A stretch of 64,000 nucleotides of DNA. It comes from Paratrimastix pyriformis (Eukaryota > Preaxostyla > Paratrimastigidae). Below the pieces are notes generated by a model. That model was not told the origin of the DNA and did not search any database. It saw only the letters and a program-made list of their open reading frames with translations. The position numbers and the translations under genes are program-made. Location of the stretch: NCBI GenBank assembly GCA_027972325.1, contig JAPMOS010000002.1, positions 718,001-782,000 on the forward strand. Direction: 5' to 3'. Below, in pieces: positions 46,426 through 55,850 of the stretch (within the stretch, counting starts at the first letter, position 1; each line of letters opens with the position of its first letter).

Positions 46426-49162
46426 TCACCGCCTGGACCCGCCCGACGAGCGGTATGCGGACCCCCCCGCGGAGGAGGAGGAGCCCGGGCCGCCGCCGTA
46501 ACCCCGGCTGGTGCTCCCCGCGTGATGGTGCGATGATGTTGATGCTGATGTGTGATGGTGGTGGTGGTGATGATGATGATGCGACTGATGTCGCTCCTCA
46601 CGGCGCGCCTGGGGGGGCGCCGACGGGGGCGGCGACCGGGAGCGCGAGGAGCGGGCCGAGGAGGCCGAGGACGAGCGCGATGAGGGCGACCGGCGCGCGG
46701 GCCGGCTCTCGCGCAGGGTGGCGGCACGCTGGGGCGGGGCGGGCGGGGCGGCCGAGCCGGTCGGGGGCAGGATGGCCGAGCGGGTCCGGCTGGGCGGGCT
46801 GGGCGGCGAGCCCGGCGAATGGGCCCGCGAGCGCCGCTCACGGCGGGGCGACCGGACGGGGGCCGGGGACGAGGCCGGGGCGGCACGCTTGTGGGCGGTG
46901 GGCTCGGCGGGGCTGGCGGGCGGGGGCGGCAGCCCGAGGGCGCGCATCGAGGCCGGGTCGAGGCCGTGCTGGCTGGCCTGCTGCCACTGGGCCCGCTCGG
47001 CCTGGTCGGGGGAGCCGCCCGAGGGCGGGGATGGCGGGGGCCGGGATGCAGGGGATGGCGACGGGGGTGGGGCTGGTCGGCCGGTTGCTGGGGGCCGCGC
47101 GGGCGGGGCCGCGGGCGAGTCGAGGGGCGGAGGCGGCGGGGCGGGGCGTCGGGGGCGGGCGGGAGCATGTCGGCTCCGCTGAGGGCCGCGATGAGGGCCG
47201 GGTCCCGCTGGCGGGAGGGGTCCGGGGGCATATCGCCCGGCTGGCAGGGCGGCGGCTGCTCGCGGAAGTAGGGGTGGGTCAGGGCCTCCGTCGCGGAGGG
47301 GCGCTGGTTCGGGTCTATCGGGGCAGGGGACGAGTGGATGAGGAAACGTGGGGCGGTGGGAGGGCGCGGACCGAGGGCCAGGAGGGAGAGCATGAGGTCG
47401 AGCCCGTAGTTGGAGAGGATCCCGGGGGAACTTGCGCCTGAGCATGTGGGCCGGGTTGGCCTGGCTCTTGAAGGCCACCTGCCCGCGTCGGGCAGCTTGG
47501 AGTATCCCGGCCAGCGGCGCTCGTCGGGCGCCCCCAGCAGCCCGAAGATCTTCGTCAGCTGGTCCAGCTCGCCCTTGCCCTGGGCGGCCAGAAACGGATT
47601 TGGGGGCAGAGCAGAAGCAGAGGTGAGGTGAGGTGATGTGGGGGTTGGCGGCGTTTGGGGTTTGGGTGGTGGTGTCTGGGGGGAGCCGGGGGACGGGCTG
47701 CGGACCGGGAAGAGGGGCTCGCCCGTGATGAACTCGGCGAAGAGGCAGCCCACCGACCACATGTCCACCGCCGCCGTGTACTTGCGCAGCCCCAGCAGCA
47801 GCTCGGGCGGCCGGTACCTGCACCGCACCGCCCAGCCGTGCGGGGGATGGGGATGGGGATGGGGATGGAGATGGAGATGCTGGTGGTGATGGGGGGTGGA
47901 TGGCGCCGGGGGGAGGGGCGGAGGCGGAGGCGGACGTGGGGGCGGGGGTGATGGTGGCGGGGGGATGAGTCGAGAGGTTCAGAGGCGGGAGGGGAGGGCG
48001 GGAGGGGGTAAGTGGGCAGTCAGCGGCGCTGCTGACGCCTCCCACTGCGGGCGGGGCCGTGCCGTCGGGGGCGTCGCCCAAGGAGGGGAAGGGAGGAAGG
48101 GAAGGAGACCGCGGGGCGGGCGGAGGCGGTGGGCATGAGTCGAGACGAAGGGCGAAGGGCGACGGGCGGGTGCCGTCAAGGTCATCCATGGGCAGCCGGG
48201 AGATGGAGCGGGGCGGGGCGGCGGGCAAGGAGGCCCAATCGGACCGGGTGGGGGGGCTGGAGACGGACCATTGCGTGATGACGGGGATCGTGTAGGGGTG
48301 CAGCGGGCTGCCGTACTCGCGGGCCATGCCGAAGTCGGCCAGCTTCAGGGTGCCCGTCGGGGTGTAGAGGAGGTTGCTCGCCTGTCGACCCAACCCCCGG
48401 GGCCCATCCACAAACAGCAGTCAGTGATGGAGTGGATGTGGTGGCGGTGATGTGGTGGCGGTGATGTGGTGGTGGTTGGCGGCGGCGGCAGGGGCGGGCC
48501 TTGAGGTCGCGGTGGAGGACCCAGTTGTTGTGGAGGTGCTCGACCCCCATCAGCAGCTGCTGCATGAGGCACTTCACCTCGGCCGGGGTGAAGCTGGTGT
48601 TGTGCTTCTTGTGCATCCGGTCCAGGAAGCTGCACAGGTCCGAGCCGCCGTACTCCATGGCGATGTAGACCTTGTTCAGGTCCGTCCCCACCACCACCTC
48701 CCGCACGTTGACCACGTTGGGGTGGCTCCGCTGCAGCAGCAGCTTGACCTCGCGGAGGGCCGTCACGGGGAACCCCTCGCGCTCCTGCTCCATCTTGATC
48801 CGCTTCAGTGCCACAATTTCGCCGGTGGACTTCTCACGGGCCTTGTACACAGTGCCGTACGTCCCTGCAGGCAGAATGGGGCTGAGCGCTGTATCAAATG
48901 ATGAACCGGACAGACCGCCACCAAGCCGAGCCATTCTTTCGTAAACATCCACGCTACGACATGGCGGTAGGGAATCTTCCCAAGGTATTGGAATGGATAC
49001 AGGTGGTGGGGGTGGGGGGGTAGCCTGCTCCTCATCCTCGACTGTGATGGAGGCGTTGGCCTTCGGTTCTTCGTCTTCGCTTAGATCGTCGGCCCAGGCT
49101 GGTTTTCGTGTCGGGGGTTCATCGGGCGACGCCTCGTTCAATTCGCCATCCTCGTTGTTCAT
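46426..49162 (-). CDS. CDK11/PITSLRE-type cyclin-dependent kinase
   Basis: ATG 49162 (49204 is an alternative). An acidic N-terminus ([18 protein letters not shown]) precedes the kinase domain: glycine loop LGGGTYGTVY over an intron, VALKRIK, the cyclin-binding helix PVTALRE in place of PITSLRE, hinge AMEYGGSDL, catalytic HRDLK, DFG in [17 protein letters not shown]-loop end YRPPELLLG, and [20 protein letters not shown]. Exons 49162-48916, 48864-48499, 48381-48269, 47817-47706 and 47579-~47410, then a Pro/Ser/Arg-rich tail with RS dipeptides, ten His in a row (~46555-46590) and a Gly/Ser end. CDK11 works in transcription and splicing; the RS tail fits this. The donor after HRDLK reads GCCCG, a GC-AG intron. 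Frame slips once at a C/G run near 47427; the tail frame is less certain. Confidence 0.9.
47820..48268 (-). other. Long kinase intron
   Basis: About 449 nt between the exon ending VITQ and the one opening YRPPELL. G-rich on the plus strand with GGGGAT and GGAGGC repeats. No nested gene seen. Confidence 0.55.
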
Positions 49163-49220
49163 CTGTTTTTGCCACCGCGAGGGAACAGAAGCAAACCTTC
49201 CCATTCAAATTTATCAGCGA

Positions 49221-52200
49221 AATGGGCCGCAAGAAGAAGACTACCTCATCCAAGAAGGAAGAGACCGCCCAAGAACCTACGGTCGATGCTCTTCTGCAAG
49301 ACCAAAAGGTCTCGTTGACGGGACACGCAGGCTGTCCGGACATCTTCCGGAGTGGTTTTTCGTTCTTCTCGGTGTTTTCCCCAGTTTTTCCCCCACCAGT
49401 GTCATTCTCATGTTGGCACCTTCTTGCATTCTTTGCTGCTTCCTTTGATTTTCTTAACTCATGTCGGGGTCGTTTTTCGCCCTCTAGGAGGAAATTGAGT
49501 CGACCCCTGCTGCTTCTCCCGAGGCTTCTCCCGAGGTCGAAAAGAAGGTGCTTGCCCCTCCTGAAGAAAAGAAGCCCGAGAATGATGCCGCCGAGCAACC
49601 TCCCAAGAAGGAGGAGGAACCGACCCCGGTGGTGGAGGAGAAGCAAGAAGAGGCTCCGAAGCCCGAAGAAGAAAAGAAGGAAGATCCTGTCCCGACCCCC
49701 GAAAAGGCCGAGGCCGCGGAACCTGCTGCTGCCCCCGCCGAAGCGGCCCAGTCAACGCCCGCCCCCGCCGAAGCGCCCGCCCCCGCAGAAAGCAGTAAAT
49801 CCGACGAAGCCGCCCTCGCGGCTCTGCGCGAGGAGCTTACCCAGGAGCGTGCTGCCCTGGCCGGCGCCCGCGAGCAAGTGGCCACCCTGGAGCAGCGCAT
49901 GGCCGCCCTGGAAGCCCAGGCTGCCAGTCGCGACACCGAGGCCGCCGGCCGGGTGGAGACCCTCCAGCAGCAGCTGAAGGAGGGCGCCCAGACGCTGGAG
50001 AAGGAGCGGCAGGCCGCCCAGGAGGCCCAGGGGCAGATCGCCCGGCTGGAGGGCCAGATCGTGGAGATGCAGGCCCGCATCGAGGAGGCCGCCAAGCAGG
50101 CCGAGGCCGCCACTGCCGCCGCCACTGCCGCCGCCACTGCCGCGTGCAAGGGCGAGCTGGAGGCCATCCAGCAAGAGAAGCTGGCCGCCCAGCGTGACCG
50201 CGATGCGGCCGTGCAGGAGCGCGATGCCCTGGCCCGGGAGAAGCAGGCTGCCGTTGATGCCCTGGCCCAGGAGAAGCAGGCCGCGGAACAGGTCCGGGTT
50301 GCTCACCTCCGCCCGACCTCCCTCTCGCTCCGCCTCTCTGCCCTCCTCACCGTTGTGCTGCTGGCTGCCTGGCGGCGCAGCTGGCCAACCAGCGGGACGC
50401 CACGGCCGGACAGGAGGCCCGTGCTGAGCTGGAGGCCGCCCAGGCGGCCCGCGACCAGGCGGCCGCGCAGGTCGAGCTCCTCACGGCCAAGACCCAGGCG
50501 CTGCAGGCCGCCCTGGCCGATGCCCAGAGCCAACTGGTCCAGGTCGGCGGGCCGCCGCCGCCTCCCTCCCCCCCCCCCCCCCCCCCCCCCCCCGGCTTGG
50601 CCGCTTCGCCCCGCCCACCGCAACGCCTTGTCAATATTGGTGCCACTCCCCTCCTCCCCCACCCCCCCGTTCCACCGCAGTTGGAGGTTGCCCGCGAGAA
50701 GAGTGCAGTCCTTGCCGCCGAGGCGGCCCAGACCAAGACCAGTCTGGAGCAGGTCGAGTCCCAGCTGCGCACGGCCGAGGCCCGGCTCGAGGAGTCCCAG
50801 GCCCGACACACCCAGCAGGAGGACGAGTTCCGCCGGGCCCAGGATGAGCGCCAGAAGGCCTTGGCCGAGGCCCAGACCCGCTGCGACCGGCTCGAGGCGG
50901 CGGCCGCCAACCAGGCCCAGGAGAGCGACGAGCTGGCCAAGGCCCGCGCCACGGTGGCCCACCTCGAGGCTGAGCTGGCCGAATCGCATGCCGTCACCGA
51001 GCAGGCCAAGCAGCAGGTCGCCGAGATGCGCGCCATGTGCGAGAGCCTCCAGGCCGAGCAGGCCCGCCTGCGCGCCACCCTGGCCGAGGCCCAGGCCGAG
51101 CGGGAGCAGCTCAAGGAGACCGTCGATGGGCTCCGGGCGCGCACCGCCGGCACCGAGGAGGCCCAGGCCCGGCACGACCAGGAGGCAGAAGAGCTCCGCC
51201 ACTCGCTGGAGGAGCGCCAAGCAGCCCTGGCCGAGGCCCAGGCCCGCTGCGACCGGCTCGAGGCCGCGGCCGCCAACCAGACCCACGAGGGCGACGAGCT
51301 GGCCAAGGTCCAGGCCACGGTGAGCAGCCTCGAGGCCGAGCTGGTCGAGGCCCGCGCCGCCACCGAGCAGGCCAAGCAGCAGGTCGCCGAGATGCGCGCC
51401 CGGTGCGAGAGCCTGCAGGCAGAGCTGGCCGAGGTCACGGACGTCACGGGCCAGGCCAAGAAGGAGGCTGCCGAGGCCCGCGCCATGTGCGACGACCTCC
51501 GGGCCGAGACGGCCCGCCTGTGCGCCACCCTGGCCGAGGCCCAGGCCGAGCGGGAGCAGCTCAAGGTCCACGCGGCCGAGGCCGAGGCGGCCGAGGCCCG
51601 CGCCGAGACCCAGCTTCAGGCCGCCACCCAGGACCTCGCCGACCTGCTGCGCCACAACGAGAACGCCGCCGGCGACGAGGCAGCCCAGGTCGCTGCCCAG
51701 GCCCAGCAGGCGGCCGAGGCCAAGGTGGCCGAGCTGCAGGCGGCCCTGGAGGCCTCCCAGCAGGCCGCCGCCGAGGCCCGCGAACAGGCGGCCGCCCTGG
51801 AGGCCGAGCGGGACCAGCTGCGGGCTGCCCAGGGCCAGGGCCAGCAGGAGCAGGCCGAGGCCGACCGGGCCCGGGCCGGCTGGGAGCAGGAGAAGGTCAG
51901 CATGCGCGCTGCCCTCTCGGACGCCGCCGCCGCGACGGAGACCCTCCTGGTCCGCGAGGGGATTCGAATTTCGACGGGTGGAGTGCGCCAGTGACCGTGA
52001 CCGGGCCTCACCGTCCCTCGGGGGGGTTGGCGGGTGCGTGATGTGGTGCCCGCAGAAGGAGCTTGCCGACCAGGCGGCCCGGGAGCGGGAGCAGCTGCGC
52101 ACCCAGATGGCCGCCGAGGCGGCCCGGGCCCTGGAGGCCGCCAAGCAGGAGGCCGCGGCCGCCCTGCGGGCCGCCCAGGAGCGCATCGCCCAGCTGGAGA

Positions 52201-53515
52201 AGGAGGAGGACGATCACGCCCTCAGCGAGCGCAGTCCGTCCGGCCTTCCCACCATCACCACCATCCTCCCTCCACTCACCCCCCTCCCTCCACCATCCTC
52301 CATCTCCCTACTCACCCCACGCTTTCCGCCTGGTGGCGCCTCCTCTCAGACGCCGTGACCCGGCTGAACGAGGAGCTCTCGGGGCTGCGGCAGACCCTGA
52401 TCTCATCCCAGAAGGAGGCCGACACCTCCCGCGACCAGTGCATCCTCCTCCAGAAGCAGATGGCCGAGCTGACCCACGCCAAGCCCCCAGCCGCGACCGT
52501 GGTCTGCCCCATGCCGCCCGCCCGTCCCCCCCGCGCGCCACTCAGAGACACATATGATCCGCCAACGCGATGCCGAAGGTCTTCGAAAAAGATGAAGGAT
52601 TTTTCAAATCTCCCTCCTGCCTTTTGCTCGGCGCCTCACCCACCCCGCTGTGCCGCTATCCCCCCCCCGTCCCCGCAGCCCACGGCCAAGCCGACCATCC
52701 CCCGCCCGGTGACCCTCCGCCCGGCCAGCGCCGCAGCCTCGGGCGCCGCCACCCGCCCCGCCACTGCCGCCACTGCCGCCCACACCACGACCGCCGCCCA
52801 CCCGGCCCACCCCGCGGCCGCCACTGGGACGGCCGTCCGGCACCCGACCCCCACGTCGCGCGCCCCGTCCGCCGCCAGCACCACCACCACCACCTCCGCG
52901 GCTTCCGCCCCGGCCGCCGCCGCCGCCGCCCGGCCGGCCTCCTCGGGGACTTCCGGCCCCAAGGGGCGGCCTCGCTGGCCCTGCACTACCTCGCCTCGAC
53001 CGTGTCCCCGACCACCTTCTGGACGGGCACCTTCAGGTCGCCTCTGCGCACCTCCGCTGCCTGGGGGGAGTGAGGGAGTGAGGGAGGGAGGAAGGGAGGA
53101 AGGGAGGGAGGGAGGGCGACCAAGGGGACGAACTGACCGGGGGCTGGCGCGGTTGCTGCGCACGGGATGGCGTGTGGGGGTCCACAGGATGACCGTCACC
53201 GACCAGGACGGCCCCACCAGCTCTGCCTCCAGGTGGCCCCCGTCGCGCGGGCTGGTCTGCTTGCTCGCCCCCCCCCCCCCCCCCCCCCCCCCCCCCGCTG
53301 TCTGGTTGTTCTCATCACGACCGCGATCACGACCACTGGCGGGCAGCCCACACACGGTGGTGCACGAGGACTGGGACCGGGACGCGAGCCCGCTGGCCAC
53401 CCTGAGCTGCACCCTGGACGCGCTGGTGGACTGGATCGAGGAGCGGACCGGCATCATGACCCTCTGCAGGAGCGGCAAGGTCGGTGCCTCCTGACCGTCC
53501 CCCTCTCCCCTGCTT

Positions 53516-53546
<31 letters not shown>

Positions 53547-54189
53547 CGTCTGTCCGTCTGTCCGTCTGTCCGTCTGTCCGTCTGTCCGTCTCTCTATCAC
53601 CCTCACTCTATTTGTCTGTCTACCATCCGGCTCTCCTTTATCAACCTGTCGATCTCCCCCCGGCCACGGCCGAGCGCAGGTCCAGGCGGACCACATCGAC
53701 CAGCTGCTGGCCCTGGAGAAGGCCTGCAAGCGCTCCCGGGACGCCTACCAGCACTACGTCCACACCCACCAGGCGAAGCGCCCCGTCAGCGCCACCGGTC
53801 CGCGTCCCCCACCGCTGCCGCCGCTGCCGCACTCCCGCTTCCCTCCGTTTCCCCCCGCAGTTGCCCCCGTGAAGCCTGCGGCCGCTGCACCCGCCCCCGC
53901 CGCTGCCCCTGCCCCCGCTGCCGCCGCGTCCGCTCCTGTGGCTTCGGCCCCGGCCCCGGCCCCGGCCCCGGCCCCGGCCCCGGCCCCGGCCCCGGCCCCG
54001 GCCCCGGCCCCGGCCCCGGCCCCGGCCCCGGCCCCGGCCCCGGCCCCGGCCCCCGCCAGCCCGAGTGCGGCCGCCCCGGCCCCGGCCGCCCCGACGACTC
54101 CGAACGCACTGCTGACCTCGATCCCCACGGGCGGGTTGCCCACCCCGGGGTCGGTCAAGAGCCTCATCTCGCGCTTCCAGCGCCAGTAA
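49221..54189 (+). CDS. Long coiled-coil protein with Ala/Pro-rich C-terminus
   Basis: Exons read: 49221-49308, 49488-50291, 50381-50542, 50681-51949, 52056-52234, 52350-52501, 52679-~53035, ~53189-53232, ~53358-53478, 53681-~53797 and ~53861-54189. Begins MGRKKKTTSSKKEE, then an acidic Glu/Pro/Lys region. From about residue 130 it is nearly continuous heptad helix (for example CDRLEAAAANQ, TEQAKQQVAEMRA). A 122-residue unit is tandemly repeated (see separate entry). After an Ala/Thr/Pro linker comes a small globular-looking part (LALHYLASTVSPTTFWTGTF, VDWIEERTGIMTL, DHIDQLLALEKACKRSRDAY), then about 20 Ala-Pro dipeptides and KSLISRFQRQ. It resembles golgin- or tether-like scaffolds, but no named family was identified. 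One frame slip at a G run near 52967. ATG lies 58 bp from the divergent kinase start. Confidence 0.8.
50800..51560 (+). repeat. Two tandem 366-bp coding repeats
   Basis: CDRLEAAAANQ recurs at 50882 and 51248, exactly 366 nt (122 codons) apart. The order of downstream motifs repeats too: DELAK, LEAEL, TEQAKQQVAEMRA, CESLQAE, and finally ATLAEAQAEREQLK. A tandem duplication inside one exon that kept the heptad register. Confidence 0.8.
53268..53296 (+). repeat. Poly-C tract (29 C) in coiled-coil gene intron
   Basis: Sense-strand C run in the intron before the exon opening TVVHEDWD. A similar C26 run lies at 50568-50593 in an earlier intron of the same gene. Confidence 0.8.
53515..53600 (+). 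repeat. TGTC/CGTC tetramer repeat in intron
   Basis: TGTCTGTCTGTC units shifting to CCGTCTGT, about 20 copies, within the intron between the exon ending SGK (53478) and the one opening VQADHID (53681). Confidence 0.8.
53945..54054 (+). repeat. CCCCGG minisatellite encoding Ala-Pro repeats
   Basis: About 17 near-identical hexamers (GCCCCG register) encode an uninterrupted Ala-Pro stretch in the C-terminal tail of the coiled-coil protein; a flexible, extended linker. Copy number is likely to vary between alleles. Confidence 0.85.
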
Positions 54190-54530
54190 AGGGGAGTAAT
54201 GAGGGTCCCCGAAATCTCTGTGGAAAAAAGAGGAGACGGATGGAAAGAGGGGATGGATGCCGATCATCGGGGGATCGGGGGGAGGTGGGGGGGGGGGATG
54301 GTGCTCTCCGGGCGGAAAGGACGCCGATCGCTGTTCGCCGCCAGCCCCCAGGGCCACCCCCACGTCAATTCCAGGGCGCCGGGTCCTGCCAGGGTTCGTC
54401 TGCCCCAAGGATACGGTCGGTTCGGTATTTTACAGGCCAAATAGGAAGGAGAAAGAACGAGATTCACGCAAAGGGGAGGAGGGCTCAAAGTAGGTTGCTG
54501 GTGGCAGGGCGCGGCGAGGAGGCCCTCCGC
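54190..54530. other. Convergent spacer
   Basis: Between the ends of the coiled-coil gene (+) and the intronless gene (-). Contains a short G run near 54286. No gene seen. Confidence 0.5.
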
Positions 54531-55592
54531 CTACGGGTCCTTCTTCTCGATGGGGCGCACCTGGCCGGCCCGCGAGTGCAGAACATACCCGACGCATTCC
54601 TCCCCGCCGGCCGGACGCACCACGATCGCCGGCAGGCCAGCGGCCGCAAGGTTTGCCTGCATGGCCCGCTCCGACTCCGGACTCATGTCGGCGGCCCCGG
54701 CGGCGGCGGGGTGGGCGATGAAGCACTCGCCCCGGGCGGGGGCCAGGGCAGCGAGGGGCGCGAGGACGGAGGCGTCCGGAACGGCCGCGAAGACGCACAG
54801 CAGGCGGGTGGTGAGGGGCCGCAGCGGATGCGAGAACGGGAGGCACGCGACGCAGTGCGGGCGGAGGTGGGCCATGAGGGCGGCCAGCTGGGCCGGGGCG
54901 GGGGTCGGCAGGTCGAGGGCCAGCAGAACCGGCGCTGCGGCCGACGAGAGGCCGTTCTCGGGCGAGGCGGAGGGCGGAAAGAAGGCAGCCCCGTCGGCGA
55001 GTGGGCACGCAATCTCATTGGGCAGGGCGATCAGGGTGGTCGGCTTGCCCACCCGCACCGTCGTGGCGGGGCGACCCGCAGCGATAGCCTGCATCACCCG
55101 GGCGTACGAGTCCAGGTAGTCGCGCGACCAGGCGTGCTCGAGGAAGGCCCGCTCATCGAGGTAGATCTCGGTGAACTCGAGCATGACGGGCTGCGCTTGC
55201 AGGGCGGGCGGCAGGGGGGCGCTCGGGTCGAGGTCCAGAAGGCTTGGGTCGACCCCGCGCCGGGTGAGGTCCCCACGGACAGCCACGAGAGGCACGCCTA
55301 TGGCAAGTTTGCGTTTCGCGTCTCGTACGGCGGGGAGTTCGCCCACCGTGCGTGGAGGGACGGAACAGAGATCACCGTCGATGGAAGATATGCGAAATAG
55401 ATAGGTTGGCACGCAGGGGGTATCTCGATGGGTCGCTTTGGCACATTCAGCAAGAGCCGCGAGCGTTCTTTGTGCATTGGCCGGACTGGACGCCTCCCAA
55501 AAAACTTGATACATGAACGCGTCGCCCGCGGTGTACTCAATAATTCCCTTTGGGGCATCGAATCTGCTTTGGAGAGAGTGCACGGAAGTCAT
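54531..55592 (-). CDS. Intronless unassigned protein
   Basis: One open frame of 353 aa from ATG 55592 (MTSVHSLQSRFDAPKG); in-frame sequence continues upstream only to a GTG at 55697. It is the only long single-exon gene here. N-terminal part: GIIEYTAGDAFMYQVFWEA, CVPTYLFRISSIDGDL. The middle has VMLEFTEIYLDERAFLEHAWSR-type sequence that looks like a strand-helix unit, perhaps of the ferredoxin-like dimeric barrel type. The C-terminal half is Ala/Leu/Pro-rich, with ECFIAHPAAAG and CVGYVLHSRAGQVRPIE. No catalytic motif recognised. Absence of introns could mean retroposition or late acquisition; both are inference. Confidence 0.65.
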   Translation of the reverse strand: MTSVHSLQSRFDAPKGIIEYTAGDAFMYQVFWEASSPANAQRTLAALAECAKATHRDTPCVPTYLFRISSIDGDLCSVPPRTVGELPAVRDAKRKLAIGVPLVAVRGDLTRRGVDPSLLDLDPSAPLPPALQAQPVMLEFTEIYLDERAFLEHAWSRDYLDSYARVMQAIAAGRPATTVRVGKPTTLIALPNEIACPLADGAAFFPPSASPENGLSSAAAPVLLALDLPTPAPAQLAALMAHLRPHCVACLPFSHPLRPLTTRLLCVFAAVPDASVLAPLAALAPARGECFIAHPAAAGAADMSPESERAMQANLAAAGLPAIVVRPAGGEECVGYVLHSRAGQVRPIEKKDP

Positions 55593-55738
55593 CAGAACCT
55601 TTCTCGAGTCTGGGAAGTTGTGGGCTTGTGAGGTTGTCTCCGGGGTTGTGAGGAGTGGAGCGGTTAGCCAGCCCGTGCCAGCATCCTGACTGGTCACAGC
55701 GGTTTTGACGTGATGCTAAGCTATTGCTTCTGAAGAAA

Positions 55739-55820
55739 GCAAGGATGGCCGAGTGGTCTAAGGCGCTGGTTTTAGGTACCAGTGTGTTCGCACGCGTGGG
55801 TTCAAACCCCACTCCTTGCA
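55739..55820 (+). tRNA. tRNA-Leu(TAG)
   Basis: 82 nt with the long variable arm of a class II tRNA. Acceptor GCAAGGA/TCCTTGC perfectly paired, D-arm GGCCGAGTGGTCTAAGGC, anticodon stem CTGGT/ACCAG with loop TTTAGGT (anticodon TAG), variable arm TGTGTTCGCAC, T-arm GTGGG-TTCAAAC-CCCAC, discriminator A. No intron. Followed by TTTTG-type T runs that could end Pol III transcription. It lies between two minus-strand genes. Confidence 0.95.
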
Positions 55821-55850
55821 TTTTGTTAAAAAATTAATTTTTTCGGCCCT

